Shown here piece by piece: positions 16,858-26,645 of a stretch of DNA of 64,000 nucleotides; the first letter of the stretch is position 1, and each line of letters begins with the position of its first letter. The stretch covers positions 3,550,001 to 3,614,000 of the forward strand of contig NZ_CP039852.1 in assembly GCF_006228385.1 (NCBI RefSeq). The letters run 5' to 3'. The notes beneath the pieces were generated by a model. The model was not told the origin of the DNA and searched no databases. It saw only the letters and a program-made list of their open reading frames with translations. The position numbers and the translations under genes are program-made. Origin of the DNA: Salinimonas iocasae. Lineage in GTDB: Bacteria > Pseudomonadota > Gammaproteobacteria > Enterobacterales > Alteromonadaceae.

Positions 16858-17952
16858 TTAACGGGCTGCCTCGTGGGCCAGGCGATCAAGTAGAACCATT
16901 GTTTCCTGACTTGCCTTTTCCATATCCCGGAGTAGTCGGTATGCCTGCTCTTTATGATTATTATGAAATGCTGATACCGCCTCTGTACCTGTACGGTGGA
17001 CTTTAGCATGAGGCGCTTCCAACCGGACAAACGCATCTGATTGCGCAAGCGCCGTTCCGGCCTGCTGCTGATACCACTGCCCTAACCGGCATGCACGGTG
17101 ATCAACAAGCTCATCAATACGCTTGTGACTACCACCATTCATCATAGCGTACACTTCACTCTTCCACGCCACATGGTCCAGCTTAACGGTCTGAATGAAA
17201 GTCTGGTGCGAAGCCACCGTAATCGTCTCTTTCATGCTTGAGCAGTGCGAAACCATCTGATCGTAATCCTGACTGAGGTCATTAACACCCGATGTCAGAT
17301 GCGTGTTATTTTCCTGCAATTCAGATACGGCACCCACCGCCGCCTTCGTTGACTGGATTATTCCTTTAACCAGTTCAGCAACCTCACTGGCTGACTTATT
17401 CGTTTCGTTCGCCAGGGCCCGGACCTCATCAGCAACAACGCTAAAGCCTCGTCCTGCGTCTCCCGCTCTGGCTGCTTCAATGGCTGCATTTAGTGCCAGC
17501 AGGTTGGTTTGATCTGAGATACTGGTGATTGTACTTACAAATTTATTGATGTTGTCAGCCGTATCAGATAACCCTGCAATACGCTCGCTCATTTGCCCCA
17601 TTCTGGCGTTCAGCGCTTCCATTGCCTGCCCGATACTTTGCAAAGACGCAGAGCTGGAAGTAAATAAACTATCAATATTGCTCAGGTTGCTGCTTTCATT
17701 ACTAATTAGCTCGTAAGAGTGCGCTACCGTTTCGCGGATGTCTGCGACCTGATTTAACGATTCGAGCAATGACTGCGAAAGTACATCTGCAGCACCCGCA
17801 TCGACCTGATTCTGCAATACACCGTTGCGACTACGCTCTTCATCAAGCGCGGTTTCAAGATGATAAATTTTATCCTGCAGCGCTGCTTTTTCTTGCTCTA
17901 AGCGCGCAATTTCCTGTTGTTTTTCATCAAAAGAAGATCGTAAGACGAGCAT
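16858..17952 (-). CDS. Soluble chemoreceptor with C-terminal zinc-binding (CZB) domain
   Basis: 364 residues, no signal peptide or membrane helix. Residues 1-45 form a coiled coil ([19 protein letters not shown]). The MCP signalling core (about 80-240) includes [20 protein letters not shown]. Residues 255-360 form a CZB domain: H in [13 protein letters not shown] and C in [12 protein letters not shown] in APHAKVH, the 3-His/1-Cys zinc site of TlpD- and DgcZ-type proteins. Such proteins report zinc or HOCl/oxidant exposure to the chemotaxis kinase. It has its own terminator and lies between the Aer-like gene and the cytochrome bd operon. Confidence 0.9.
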   Translation of the reverse strand: MLVLRSSFDEKQQEIARLEQEKAALQDKIYHLETALDEERSRNGVLQNQVDAGAADVLSQSLLESLNQVADIRETVAHSYELISNESSNLSNIDSLFTSSSASLQSIGQAMEALNARMGQMSERIAGLSDTADNINKFVSTITSISDQTNLLALNAAIEAARAGDAGRGFSVVADEVRALANETNKSASEVAELVKGIIQSTKAAVGAVSELQENNTHLTSGVNDLSQDYDQMVSHCSSMKETITVASHQTFIQTVKLDHVAWKSEVYAMMNGGSHKRIDELVDHRACRLGQWYQQQAGTALAQSDAFVRLEAPHAKVHRTGTEAVSAFHNNHKEQAYRLLRDMEKASQETMVLLDRLAHEAAR

Positions 17953-18040
17953 AACCGCCTCTTAAGTAAAAAATGCCAGCCAATACTGACACACTTATTA
18001 AAAAAACCTATTGGCCATTAGTCCAAATTGGGGGCTGGGG

Positions 18041-18068
18041 AAAAACAGGCCACAGTGTACGACCTGTT
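18041..18068 (-). terminator. Terminator of the cyd operon
   Basis: On the minus strand: stem AACAGGTC/GGCCTGTT (one T-G pair), 9-nt loop, then a short T run. It lies 34 bp after the cydC stop. Confidence 0.6.
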
Positions 18069-18101
18069 ATCGGCCCGACAGGAAAAAAACTTTATGACTT
18101 T

Positions 18102-19619
18102 TCAGGCGTGCTCACATAATTTGTCTGACTGACAAGCCTGACTCATGGTAACTGACGTGGTGACCTGTAACTGTGACACGCCGATATGTGTCGCAATAAT
18201 AAGAAGTTTTGTTTCAGCAATTTTGTTGAATAGCTGCGCAAGTGTTTTACAGCTAAACACATCCAGCCCTTCAAAGGGCTCGTCAATCAGTAAGACCTGC
18301 TTTTCGGCCAGCAAAGCTCTGGCAATCGCAATGCGTTTACGTTCTCCGCCAGACAACGATCTGCCACCCGCTCCCAGCCACTCATTCAGATTTTTCATAG
18401 AGCTCAGGCCAAGGTCCTTTAACACCTGCCTGATAGCTTCATCACAGATTTTGCGAGCTGGCGCCAGGTTTTCGCGAAGCGTCGCCTGAAGAATTACCGG
18501 GGTCTGTTCTACATAAAGCCAGTTTTCAACAAGGCCCGGCTGTAGGGTAATTCCAGCGCAATACTTGCGTCCGCGGTAAGGAATTTCTCCGGCAATAGCC
18601 TGAAGCAACGAGGATTTACCCGCACCGGATGCGCCGTTTACTGTCACGATACCGGTGGAAGGGAGATTCGCCGAAACAGGCGCTACATGACGCCCCGCCG
18701 CACAAAAATTTTGCAAACGAACGTGCCCGGAAACGGCGGGTTGTAAATTTACCTTTCGCATTTCCAGCGATGCCAAAGCATCCTGTGCGTTTTGGAATCT
18801 TGCTGCAAATGTTGTGGTAGCTACTGCTCGCCCGAGCCAGTCTGGCGCTGCAAAGAGCACCAGCGGCAAAATCATCGCTAATGGATTTGCGTAAACCTCA
18901 GCACCCGCGTACCAGGCATACAATCCGAGCATCACAAAACATAGCGCCTGTAGAAGCCATACCGCCTGTTGTGACAACGTATTAAGACGCGTCTCCAGCG
19001 ACCATAAACGCATGGCAGTCGGGCGCTCGTGCTGAGCCTGCGTATACAGGTGCCACAACGAACTGCAGCGCAGATACGCCTCGCTTTGTTCGGTGAGCTC
19101 ATGTTGGGCTGCAACCTGTTTTACGGCAATAGCCAGACTTTTAACAACTACCCACACTGTAAGGATCAACCAGCCTATGCCCAGCAGCGCCAGCCATATT
19201 GTGCCAGGCAGTGATAACATCACGCCCGCAATAAGTAACAGGGGCAGTAGTAACAATGCCGAAGCAAGTTGTGAAATGCAGGCTATCCAGACCGAAGCAA
19301 GCGTTTCTGTATGCTCACTGAGCGCATCAGCCAATTGAGCTTTACGCCCAATACGGTGATTTGTCAGTCGTTTGAATAACCGGTGTCTTAACCCCGCGGT
19401 ACGTGCAAGAAGATCCCGATGACCAGCCCACATATGTCCGTACCCTGACGCTATTCGCAACAATGCCAGCGCTCGGATAACAACAGCGGGTAGCATGTAA
19501 TTAAAACCTGCAGGTGCGATTGCACACGCGGCTATAAACCAGGCCGATATCACCAGAATAAACAGACCGGTTGCGCCGTGGATAATAGCAAGAAGTAATG
19601 TTATCCAGGGTGTTTTCAT
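18102..19619 (-). CDS. cydC: CydC, subunit of the CydDC thiol exporter
   Basis: 505 residues from the ATG at 19619, which overlaps the cydD stop as ATGA; an in-frame ATG at 19634 is less likely. Six membrane helices (about 10-300), then an ATPase domain: Walker A NGASGAGKSSLL, signature LSGGERKRIAIARALL, Walker B VLLIDEPFEGLD. CydDC exports cysteine and glutathione and is required to assemble cytochrome bd. Last gene of the cydABXDC operon. Confidence 0.92.
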   Translation of the reverse strand: MKTPWITLLLAIIHGATGLFILVISAWFIAACAIAPAGFNYMLPAVVIRALALLRIASGYGHMWAGHRDLLARTAGLRHRLFKRLTNHRIGRKAQLADALSEHTETLASVWIACISQLASALLLLPLLLIAGVMLSLPGTIWLALLGIGWLILTVWVVVKSLAIAVKQVAAQHELTEQSEAYLRCSSLWHLYTQAQHERPTAMRLWSLETRLNTLSQQAVWLLQALCFVMLGLYAWYAGAEVYANPLAMILPLVLFAAPDWLGRAVATTTFAARFQNAQDALASLEMRKVNLQPAVSGHVRLQNFCAAGRHVAPVSANLPSTGIVTVNGASGAGKSSLLQAIAGEIPYRGRKYCAGITLQPGLVENWLYVEQTPVILQATLRENLAPARKICDEAIRQVLKDLGLSSMKNLNEWLGAGGRSLSGGERKRIAIARALLAEKQVLLIDEPFEGLDVFSCKTLAQLFNKIAETKLLIIATHIGVSQLQVTTSVTMSQACQSDKLCEHA

Positions 19620-21226
19620 TGTATCCCTCTGCAATACTGCTCTACGTGCTGGTTAGTCACCTCCCAGCGACTGCTAAACCATGCTTCATTTAGGGGCTTA
19701 TGCGATACCCAGATAACCGTTTTGTCTTTGCAGCAGTGATGTATTAACTCACACAACACGCGATGCTGTGTTTCGGGCAGATGTGCGGTTGGTTCGTCCA
19801 GAAGCCAGACATCAGCATCTTTTAACAGCAGCCTGGCCAGCGCCAGACGCTGTAACTGGCCACCGGATAATGCCGGTTGATCGCCCATTCTGGTATCAAG
19901 ACCTTCCGGCAACGCCTGTACTACGTCAAGCATTTCAACATCGCTAAGTACACTCTCTATTTGCTGTTCAGTGTATTCCGTTCCCAGACACAGGTTTTCA
20001 CGCAGCGAATCTGGCAAAAACACCGCCTGTTGGCTGAGCATCACGCAATAACAGTCAAGTGCATGGCTGGCTTCACGAAATCCTGCCAGCGATTCTAGCA
20101 ATGCTGTCTTACCAGCGCCGGAAGGACCGGATACCTGAATCCAGTCACCCGGATTCAGAGTTAATTCAGATGCATAAAGGGTGGGTGTCTTAAGCTCAAA
20201 TTCACGCGCATAAAAGCCAGAGAAGGGCCCATCAGCGTTTTTCGCAGGTAGCGCAACCTTTAACAGCCCGTTAAGGGCCTCCGAAGCTGCTGTTGCCTGC
20301 GCTTTTTGATGATAAAACTGCCCCAGTTTTTTTAACTGACTGAGCAACAGCGGGGTCGATAGCAGGATCCACAACCCGGAAAAAAACGATATTTCAGGGC
20401 CTATCTGTAATTCACCCAACAGACTGAACCCGATAAAAACAGCAATAAGGGCAACCGCCAGTGTGGAAAAAAAATCCAGTACGGTGGAGGATAAAAAAGC
20501 GACTGACACAACTTTCATCGTGCGCTTATTCAGCGCGTCACTGGCTTGCTCCATTTGTCTTTGCTGACGGGGATGTGCGCCTAGTGCGCTTAATAAAGGT
20601 AAGGCCATTAGCCGATCGCTAAACAGGCTTCCCAGCCTTGCCAGCGCTGTAAATTCCCTCTTATGCAAATACGCAGCGCCTTTACCCACTATCACCATAA
20701 ACAGCGGCACTACCGGCAATGTAAGCAGCAGCATCAGGCCGATAAAATAATTCAGATAAGCAATAATCAGCAGCACCACCAGCGGTATGATCACTGCAAT
20801 GTACTGTTGCACACAGTAGTCGGTGCGCCAGTTGACCAGTGCTGGCAAGTGCTTTTGCCACACCATTTGCCAATGATAAACCGTTCGGGTGCTGACCAGA
20901 GCATGTTGCCGCGCCCTGAACTGCTCACTCAGGCGTTTTTCGAGGGTGGTTAACTGACGAAGTCGCAATGCCTTGCCCAGTCGGATATCAATCCCCTGGA
21001 ACACCCAACTGACAAACAGCGCAACGCAAAGCCCGATTAATAAAGACGATGAAGCAGGCTGGCCGTCAATCATCCACTGCTGTGCAATTCCTGCGAATGC
21101 GCCAAACGCTGCGATAAGCGCCAGCTCTTTGCAAACGCCGGTGGCTATCAATGGTGTCAACGGGGGTAGCGTGTCGCTACCCACCTCACAACGAAGCCAT
21201 TGTTTTAACGGGTCCTGCCTCATCAT
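19616..21226 (-). CDS. cydD: CydD, subunit of the CydDC thiol exporter
   Basis: 536 residues (E. coli CydD 588). An N-terminal ABC membrane domain of about six helices and a C-terminal ATPase with Walker A VSGPSGAGKTALLES, signature LSGGQLQRLALARLLL, Walker B VWLLDEPTAHL. The D-loop reads TAHLP, slightly off consensus, which fits a heterodimer with one weaker site. It starts 7 bp downstream of cydX and overlaps cydC by 4 bp. Confidence 0.92.
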   Translation of the reverse strand: MMRQDPLKQWLRCEVGSDTLPPLTPLIATGVCKELALIAAFGAFAGIAQQWMIDGQPASSSLLIGLCVALFVSWVFQGIDIRLGKALRLRQLTTLEKRLSEQFRARQHALVSTRTVYHWQMVWQKHLPALVNWRTDYCVQQYIAVIIPLVVLLIIAYLNYFIGLMLLLTLPVVPLFMVIVGKGAAYLHKREFTALARLGSLFSDRLMALPLLSALGAHPRQQRQMEQASDALNKRTMKVVSVAFLSSTVLDFFSTLAVALIAVFIGFSLLGELQIGPEISFFSGLWILLSTPLLLSQLKKLGQFYHQKAQATAASEALNGLLKVALPAKNADGPFSGFYAREFELKTPTLYASELTLNPGDWIQVSGPSGAGKTALLESLAGFREASHALDCYCVMLSQQAVFLPDSLRENLCLGTEYTEQQIESVLSDVEMLDVVQALPEGLDTRMGDQPALSGGQLQRLALARLLLKDADVWLLDEPTAHLPETQHRVLCELIHHCCKDKTVIWVSHKPLNEAWFSSRWEVTNQHVEQYCRGIQ

Positions 21227-21232
21227 CTTTCC

Positions 21233-21346
21233 TTAGGGCTGTGTGTCCGAGCGGTCCATATCTTCTGTGGATTCAAGCCACATGGCATTGATAATGCCAA
21301 ACGCGCAAGCCAGCAGAACCCCGAGAATCCAGGTGAAATACCACAT
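21233..21346 (-). CDS. cydX: CydX, small subunit of cytochrome bd
   Basis: 37 residues, begins MWYFTWILGVLLACAFGIIN, almost the E. coli CydX N-terminus (MWYFAWILGTLLACSFGVI), and ends in a polar acidic tail. A single membrane helix that stabilises the heme b595/d site of cytochrome bd. It lies 8 bp downstream of cydB, with an AGGAGG ribosome-binding site, and 6 bp upstream of cydD. It is easily missed because of its length. Confidence 0.95.
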   Translation of the reverse strand: MWYFTWILGVLLACAFGIINAMWLESTEDMDRSDTQP

Positions 21347-21354
21347 AATGCCTC

Positions 21355-22491
21355 CTAATAAATGGCGTGAGATTTATCTAAGTCATCTGATTTGAGTCGA
21401 CCACGCATGACGTAAAAACCATATGCTGTGTAACTCAGTACTATCGGTACAAAAATGCAGGCAACGGCGAACATTATTTTAAGTGTCATCAGGCTTGAGG
21501 TTGCGTCCCACATAGTCAGACTGGCGTCAGGCATGGTGGTACTTGGCATAAGAAACGGAAACATAGAACAGCCTGCGGTCAGAATGATACCGGCCATCAT
21601 CAGGCTGCTACCCACGAACGCCCAGCCCGGACGGTGTAACTTTGAGCAAACTGCACAAAGCATCCCCCCGGCAATCCCCAGTGCAGGTGCGGCCACCATC
21701 CAGGGATACTGAATATAGTTTCTCATCCAGCCACCAGGCTCAGTAACCACTGTTTTCAAAAGCGGGTTAGATGTGCCCAGCGTATTAATTTGTGAGGTAA
21801 CGACAAAGCCATCAATACCAAACGCGACCCAGATGCCGGCGACAATGAACAGAACCACGGTAGCCACAGACAGAATCACTGAAGTAGCGCGGGCGCGCAC
21901 TTCCACAAAGCCATCGGTTTTCATTTGCAGCCATGCTGCGCCGTGGTTGAGTAACATGGCCACAGACACCAAACCAGTGAGCAGGGCAAAGGGAGACAGC
22001 AATCCAAAAAAGCTGCCTGTGTAGGTTGCTTTAAGGGTATCGTCCAGTACAAAAGGCACGCCGAGCAATAAATTGCCAAATGCCACGCCAAAGATGAGTG
22101 CCGGAACGAAACCGCCGGCGAATAGTGCCCAGTCCCACGCTTTGCGCCATTTTGCATCAGGAAGCTTACTGCGGTAATCAAAGCCGATTGGCCGCATCCA
22201 CAACGCGATCAATGTTAACGCAAGAGCCAGATAAAACCCTGAAAATGCCGTGGCATAGATCATCGGCCATGCGGCGAAAATAGCTCCGCCAGCAGTGATA
22301 AACCAAACCTGATTACCGTCCCAGTGGGGGCCGATAGTGTTTATCATGACGCGCCGCTCTTTATCATTATGACCAATGATTGTGAGCAGTGAGCCTACCC
22401 CCAAATCGAACCCGTCAGTGACAGCAAAGCCAATTAGCAGCACACCAATCAGGCACCACCAGATTACGCGCAATACCTCATAATCAATCAT
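21355..22491 (-). CDS. cydB: Cytochrome bd ubiquinol oxidase subunit II
   Basis: 378 residues, as in E. coli CydB (379). It begins MIDYEVLRVIWWCLIGVLLIG and has the conserved DGFDLGVG and GPHWDGNQVWFITAGGAIFAAWP segments, with about nine membrane helices. Partner of CydA in the high-affinity quinol oxidase. Its start overlaps the cydA stop by 4 bp. Confidence 0.97.
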   Translation of the reverse strand: MIDYEVLRVIWWCLIGVLLIGFAVTDGFDLGVGSLLTIIGHNDKERRVMINTIGPHWDGNQVWFITAGGAIFAAWPMIYATAFSGFYLALALTLIALWMRPIGFDYRSKLPDAKWRKAWDWALFAGGFVPALIFGVAFGNLLLGVPFVLDDTLKATYTGSFFGLLSPFALLTGLVSVAMLLNHGAAWLQMKTDGFVEVRARATSVILSVATVVLFIVAGIWVAFGIDGFVVTSQINTLGTSNPLLKTVVTEPGGWMRNYIQYPWMVAAPALGIAGGMLCAVCSKLHRPGWAFVGSSLMMAGIILTAGCSMFPFLMPSTTMPDASLTMWDATSSLMTLKIMFAVACIFVPIVLSYTAYGFYVMRGRLKSDDLDKSHAIY

Positions 22492-24065
22492 GCTCTTACT
22501 CCTTCGTCTGTTGTCAGACCAATTGTTTCATCGACTTCACTATCATCAGCCGGCGGGACCGGCCCCTTGCGGGCGAATTTTTTCATCAGGTAAAAAGCGA
22601 TAATGAACATGACCGTATAAAACCCGCTGTACAACACCAGCGTGGTAACGACATCAGATACACTCAGGTTCGAAACAGAGGTGTGTACTGGCAGTACTTC
22701 GGCGATTGACCATGGCTGTCTGCCGTATTCGGCGACAAACCACCCGGCCTCACAGGCAATCCAGGGCAGTGGCAGACTGTACAGTGCCGCTTTTAGTAAC
22801 CAGCGCGGCTGGGTAATACGATGTTTGGTACTGTAATAGAATGCCGCAATAAATAACGCCAGCATTAAAAAGCCGCACACGACCATCAGACGGAAGGACC
22901 AGAACAGGGGCGCCACTGCAGGAATACTGTAATCAACAGCCTGAGCAATGGCAGCATCAGTTGGGTTGGTAATATCCTGGGTATAGGGCTCAAGTAACAT
23001 GGCATAACCCAGATTGTCTTTGTGCTGGTTAAACAGCGCCAGCTCCTGCTCACTCGCATCACCTGAACGCACGCTATTAAGGTGTTCGTAGGCAATCACA
23101 CCGGATAGTATTTTTTCACGGTGAATAACTTTCAGGTCTTTAAGGCCTGTTACCTCTTCATCCAGCGACCGGGTTGCTATCAGCCCCATTAGCCATGGCA
23201 CTTGCACCGCATACTCTGTCTGCTCTTTTTCATCGTTGGGTAAGCCGAACAGCGTAAATGCTGCCGGCGCAGGATGTGTCTCATATTCTGCCTCAACCGC
23301 GGCCAGTTTTACTTTTTGAACATCACCCAACTCATAGCCACTTTCGTCTCCCAGCACGATGACCGACAACACTGATGCCAGCCCGAAGCTTGCGGCTATA
23401 GCAAATGAACGGCGAGCAAATGCAATATGTTTATGATTAAGCAGATAGTAGCTGGAGATAGCCAGCACGAAGATAGCGCCGGTGACGTAGCCGGCTGACA
23501 CGGTGTGGACGAATTTAACCTGCGCAACAGGGTTGAAAATCACCTCAGCAAAGCTGGTCATCTCCATACGCATAGATTCAAAATTGAATTCTGCGCCTAC
23601 CGGATACTGCATCCAGCCATTAGCAATCAGTATCCAGAGTGCAGAAAAGTTTGAGCCAAGCGCTACCAGCCAGGTCGTCATCAAGTGTTTCACTTTCGAC
23701 ATTTTATCCCAGCCGAAAAAGAAGAGTCCGACAAACGTCGACTCCAGAAAGAAGGCCATCAAACCTTCAATAGCCAGCGGGGCACCGAAAATATCACCCA
23801 CATAATGCGAGTAATATGACCAGTTCATCCCGAACTGAAATTCCATCGTCAGTCCCGTAGCAACACCGATGGCAAAGTTAATACCGAACAGCTTGCCCCA
23901 GAATTTAGTCATCTCCCGGTAGATTTCTTTGCCGGTCATTACATACACCGACTCCATAATAGCCAGCAAAAAGCTAAGGCCTAATGTCAGTGGCACAAAA
24001 ATAAAGTGGAACATAGCAGTCAGTGCAAACTGCCAGCGCGATAGTTCAACCAACGTATCGCTCAT
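22488..24065 (-). CDS. cydA: Cytochrome bd ubiquinol oxidase subunit I
   Basis: 525 residues (E. coli 522). It begins with the SRWQFALTAMFHFIFVPLTL segment holding the heme b595 ligand His20. The quinol-binding Q-loop (about 250-380) is of the long E. coli type, with GLPNDEKEQTEYAVQVPW. Carries hemes b558, b595 and d; couples quinol oxidation to O2 reduction at low oxygen and resists H2S, NO and peroxide. First gene of the cydABXDC operon. Confidence 0.97.
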   Translation of the reverse strand: MSDTLVELSRWQFALTAMFHFIFVPLTLGLSFLLAIMESVYVMTGKEIYREMTKFWGKLFGINFAIGVATGLTMEFQFGMNWSYYSHYVGDIFGAPLAIEGLMAFFLESTFVGLFFFGWDKMSKVKHLMTTWLVALGSNFSALWILIANGWMQYPVGAEFNFESMRMEMTSFAEVIFNPVAQVKFVHTVSAGYVTGAIFVLAISSYYLLNHKHIAFARRSFAIAASFGLASVLSVIVLGDESGYELGDVQKVKLAAVEAEYETHPAPAAFTLFGLPNDEKEQTEYAVQVPWLMGLIATRSLDEEVTGLKDLKVIHREKILSGVIAYEHLNSVRSGDASEQELALFNQHKDNLGYAMLLEPYTQDITNPTDAAIAQAVDYSIPAVAPLFWSFRLMVVCGFLMLALFIAAFYYSTKHRITQPRWLLKAALYSLPLPWIACEAGWFVAEYGRQPWSIAEVLPVHTSVSNLSVSDVVTTLVLYSGFYTVMFIIAFYLMKKFARKGPVPPADDSEVDETIGLTTDEGVRA

Positions 24066-24155
24066 GATGTGTCTCCTTAGTACTTATTTTTCGAGTTATC
24101 AAACGGGCATGAAAACTCTGTGTGCTAAGTGAATCACATCGTAATTAAGCAGGAT

Positions 24156-24169
24156 TTGATCTATCGCAA
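24156..24169 (-). promoter_or_regulatory. Weak FNR-like site upstream of cydA
   Basis: The minus strand reads TTGCGATAGATCAA, matching the right half of the FNR consensus TTGAT-N4-ATCAA perfectly and the left half at three of five positions. It lies 91 bp upstream of cydA, and within the last codons of the neighbour's downstream region. Oxygen regulation of cydA is expected, but this site is tentative. Confidence 0.25.
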
Positions 24170-24188
24170 GAGAACGCAGATTGAACGG

Positions 24189-24950
24189 TTAAAACAGGGT
24201 AATAGCGGCATCGTAAAGCAGACGGATGGCAAGAAGTGTGACAATCCATTTAAAGGCAGTTTTGAAGTGGTGCGTGGGGAGCCGTACCAGCACTTTAAGC
24301 CCAAGCCAGGTACCCGCGGCGCCACTGGTAATCATCAGTGCAATTAATGGCAGCCATTGATAAACCGCAAAGCCTATGGTGCTGAACACGATAGCTTTAA
24401 GCGCATGCTGCATAGTCATACAAGCAGCAAATGTGGCGGTCAGGGTAAGTTTGTCATCGTATTTTCTATGTATAAACGCTGCGACCAATGGTCCGGCAGC
24501 ACCGACAAACATTGCAATAAGCGTGGTCACAGCACCAGTCACGATATTTCCACGGCGGGAAACACTTCGGGTCTTCGGTGAAGGTCCCCAGACCAGCAGC
24601 AATATAAACACTGCAACCGCCAGCTGAATAACAATTACCGGTAAACGCACCACAATAAATGATGCCAGCACGGCACCTGCCACAGCACCTGCCAAAAAAT
24701 AGAAGAAGACCGGCTTATCGAGGTGACGTACCGTCATTAACGCCCGATTGCCGTTTGCGCCGAACTGTACAAGGCCATGCAAAGGAATCAATACCTGAAC
24801 GGGAACCACAGATGCCATGACAGCCAGTAATAAAACACCGCCGCCCACACCGAGCATGGCAGTAAACAATGCAGTGACAAAAGAGGTGACAGTAAGCAGC
24901 AACACTGCCCCCTGTGAGACACTGCCTGCTACTGTGAGTAAATCCATCAA
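24189..24950 (-). CDS. TauE/SafE (TSUP) family anion exporter
   Basis: 253 residues, about eight membrane helices in two related halves. The first half carries FVTALFTAMLGVGGGVLLLA and the second has VGAAGPLVAAFIHRK, typical of the TSUP family, which exports sulfite, sulfoacetate or related organic anions. The substrate is not visible. It ends 123 bp upstream of cydA in the same direction, with no clear terminator, so read-through into cyd is possible. Confidence 0.85.
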   Translation of the reverse strand: MMDLLTVAGSVSQGAVLLLTVTSFVTALFTAMLGVGGGVLLLAVMASVVPVQVLIPLHGLVQFGANGNRALMTVRHLDKPVFFYFLAGAVAGAVLASFIVVRLPVIVIQLAVAVFILLLVWGPSPKTRSVSRRGNIVTGAVTTLIAMFVGAAGPLVAAFIHRKYDDKLTLTATFAACMTMQHALKAIVFSTIGFAVYQWLPLIALMITSGAAGTWLGLKVLVRLPTHHFKTAFKWIVTLLAIRLLYDAAITLF

Positions 24951-25098
24951 CGTTGTTGCTCCTGTCCAGCCGTTTACTGATGCTGGCCGTTGTCTGCTCA
25001 GGCGTTGTACGGAATACCTGTGTGTAAAAAAATGTACCTGCTACAAGGGGCCATGGCAACTACACTGTCGCAATATTATCCGTTTTACCAGGTTTACT

Positions 25099-25548
25099 AT
25101 GACTGACAACTTTACCTTATCTTCCTTTGTACTGCTGGTTGATGACGAAAATGAAGCCAGTGAGTTTTACAGGAAAAAGCTTGGATTTTCACTTGTGGCC
25201 GATACCCTGAGATCCGACGGTTCCAGATGGGTGACACTTGCCCCCAGCGATTCCAGTCCGGTAAGATTGGTGCTTAAACGCGCGGTAAGCCGTGACCAGC
25301 AAGCGCTGGTGGGTCAGCAAGCCGGAGATGGTACCGTTGGCGCGTTGTCCGCCAGCGATATTTGCCAGATGCGAAATACTTTAGAATCTAGAGGGTTAAC
25401 CATCTTGCCTTCGCCTTATCAACCGGATATGCGTCGTGCCTTTATGGTGGCAGATTTGTATGGCAATCAATGGGAAATTGTACAGGCATCTCACGTGGTG
25501 GCATTTGATGTTGCCAAACCCAGCACCTCTGCCCGGGTAAGTGCGTAA
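25099..25548 (+). CDS. VOC-family (glyoxalase/bleomycin-resistance-like) protein
   Basis: 149 residues from the ATG at 25099; a longer in-frame extension to 24817 would run antisense through the exporter gene and is rejected. One vicinal-oxygen-chelate fold: FVLLVDDENEASEFYRKKLGF at the start and FMVADLYGNQWEIVQ at the end, with the metal-ligand position Glu in WEIVQ. Such proteins include glyoxalases, dioxygenases and antibiotic-binding proteins; the substrate is unknown. Divergent from the TSUP exporter. Confidence 0.85.
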   Translation: MTDNFTLSSFVLLVDDENEASEFYRKKLGFSLVADTLRSDGSRWVTLAPSDSSPVRLVLKRAVSRDQQALVGQQAGDGTVGALSASDICQMRNTLESRGLTILPSPYQPDMRRAFMVADLYGNQWEIVQASHVVAFDVAKPSTSARVSA

Positions 25549-25694
25549 CAAAACCGCTTGCCCCTCCCTTTATACTTTGGTCTAATTGCTCAACCTGCAA
25601 ATTCTGGATACTTTTCTCTGTTCAGATTTCGCCATGAAACGTTAATAATACCGGGCGGATTTTTTTCGGGCGCTTTTAGCCAAAGGATAAGAAA

Positions 25695-26645
25695 GTGATT
25701 GCAAAACGCTCTGCTAAGCTTTATCGATGCCCGGATTGTCGCTATGTGTTCTCGACCGACACTTCTCACTTTTTTTCAATTTATGATAATTGCCCGCAGT
25801 GTCACTCTAATTCGCCGAAGCGTTGTTTAGAGCCTGAAGCCATCGCACTGACACACAGGGCACGCGAATCTCACCCGATTATAAAAACGACGGTTGTTGC
25901 CTTTGCCGGAGAAAAGGGCTTCAAGAAAGCGAGCCAGGTCGCTGCCCACCCTTTTGTTACCACACTTCCAACCAGTGAATATCTGCGTCAAAAAAACCCG
26001 GTGCTCAGTGGTGAGGTATGGCTTGAAACCAGTACATTGCACACTCGTTCATGGGATGTAGCTTATGACAGCCCGACCAATCCGGGTGCTCATTTGTATG
26101 ATAGCTGTCAGGTGCTGGGAAACTCTGCGAAAAATGAAACGCTTTATGGCTATTATCTGGTGGAAACCGACCAGATGCGACGGCTTCGGGATATCACTTA
26201 TCAATGCGGAGCGTGTTTCCGAACCACTCAGCAAAATACCATTTTTTGCCAAAGTTGCCTGCAAACCCCCAATCTGTCTACGCGCCAGCTTTCCAATACG
26301 GTGTTGCTGCCATTAACGCAAGGTCATGCACGTAAGAATGCCCGACCTGACCTGCTTCAGAAGGCAATCAAGCGTTATACAGAAAAGCAATTAAACCTGA
26401 CCAAAAAAGAACAGCGTTCGCAGCTTGAATCGCTTATTTTCGAACCTCAGCACCGCTCACCTGAAGATTATCACGGTAAACGGTGGCTGGTGGAAAACGG
26501 TATCAATATAAAGCATTGTCGCTACGACGCTGAACAGGATACCTTTGAGATTACACCGCCGTTACCAGGTATCCCTGAGTTTAATTCAGTACTGCGCGAG
26601 CGATTACAACATTTCCCCTACGAGTACAGAATCATCAGTCACTAG
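25695..26645 (+). CDS. Hypothetical protein with two zinc-ribbon motifs
   Basis: 316 residues, not recognised. N-terminal ribbon CPDC (residues 12-15) with CPQC (36-39); a second ribbon CGAC with CQSC lies near 176-195. Between them is a mixed region with a conserved-looking [19 protein letters not shown]. The C-terminal third is basic and helical. Two structural zinc sites suggest nucleic-acid or protein binding, but no known domain is seen. GTG start at 25695 preceded by AAGGATAAG. Its stop is shared with the convergent chemoreceptor gene through CTAG. Confidence 0.7.
   Translation: MIAKRSAKLYRCPDCRYVFSTDTSHFFSIYDNCPQCHSNSPKRCLEPEAIALTHRARESHPIIKTTVVAFAGEKGFKKASQVAAHPFVTTLPTSEYLRQKNPVLSGEVWLETSTLHTRSWDVAYDSPTNPGAHLYDSCQVLGNSAKNETLYGYYLVETDQMRRLRDITYQCGACFRTTQQNTIFCQSCLQTPNLSTRQLSNTVLLPLTQGHARKNARPDLLQKAIKRYTEKQLNLTKKEQRSQLESLIFEPQHRSPEDYHGKRWLVENGINIKHCRYDAEQDTFEITPPLPGIPEFNSVLRERLQHFPYEYRIISH

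Noticed and set aside
24817..25098. 5' extension of the VOC protein frame
   Set aside because: It runs antisense through the TSUP exporter, and the homologous domain begins at the ATG at 25099.
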